Assembly: GCA_900543715.1 (NCBI GenBank) | Contig: UQSX01000086.1 | Span: 1-12,356 of the forward strand | Length of the DNA stretch: 12,356 bases | Direction: 5' to 3' | Origin: an uncultured Blautia sp. | GTDB lineage: Bacteria; Bacillota; Clostridia; Lachnospirales; Lachnospiraceae | Part shown: positions 12,320 to 12,356 of the stretch, piece by piece | Numbering within the stretch: position 1 is the first letter of the stretch | Layout of the letters: every line of letters starts with the position of its first letter | Program-made: the position numbers and the translations under genes | The notes under the pieces: model-generated | Databases searched by the model: none | Told to the model about the DNA's origin: nothing | The model's input: the letters and a program-made list of their open reading frames with translations, nothing else

Positions 12320-12356
12320 ATTTACCGAAAAAAAGCGTCAGAATTCCCTGAAAAAA

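Noticed and set aside
1..12356. CRISPR array, insertion sequence, integrase or attachment site
   Set aside because: No regularly spaced direct repeats, transposase or recombinase motifs were seen. The only tRNA-like sequences are incomplete and lack a neighbouring integrase.

Overview
The window is part of a tailed-phage or prophage genome (siphovirus-like, HK97-fold capsid) whose host is most likely a Clostridia/Lachnospiraceae-type Firmicute. The signs are purine-rich Shine-Dalgarno sites (AAGGAG, AGGAGGTGAT) before nearly every gene, tight ATGA overlaps, moderate GC, and protein families typical of that group: P27-type small terminase, phi13-type major tail protein, a sigma-region-4-like late regulator and a PcfJ-like protein. 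No integrase, repressor or host gene is in view, so phage versus prophage cannot be decided, and the host genus is a guess.

All genes are on the + strand. Bases 1-3222 are the end of a middle/early operon: the 3' end of a PcfJ-like gene, a 415-residue protein with a putative DNA-binding N-terminus, five small accessory proteins (one a 44-residue single-span membrane protein too short for usual gene finders), and a sigma-like late regulator. Bases 3223-3692 hold no convincing gene. They begin with two helically phased TGTCCG repeats and a -10-like hexamer (a plausible late promoter), continue through several good hairpins and a tRNA-like fold, and end in a strong intrinsic terminator. This could be a structured noncoding RNA. 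An A+T-rich membrane/zinc-ribbon gene (3739-4221) with its own downstream terminator looks like a moron.

From 4423 the packaging and morphogenesis module starts. Its first gene is a small-terminase gene of a different family from the P27 one downstream. It is split by a -1 frameshift at an in-frame A_AAA_AAG heptamer and cut short at its 3' end, where a tRNA T-arm-like sequence is fused in. Then come an HNH endonuclease, a short gap with inverted repeats (candidate cos/terminase-recognition region), P27 small terminase, large terminase, portal, ClpP-like prohead protease, HK97-type major capsid protein, head-tail connector, head-closure protein, tail terminator-like protein, HK97 gp10-like protein and a phi13-type major tail protein with an unusually short C-terminus.

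Functionally, the late regulator probably switches on the packaging/head/tail genes. HNH, P27 TerS and TerL cut and pump DNA through the portal. The ClpP-like protease matures the capsid, and the last five genes join head to tail and build the tail tube. The points most worth a second look are the frameshifted second small terminase, the two tRNA-like elements, the structured leader region, and a possible internal start in the protease gene that would make a scaffold-like peptide.
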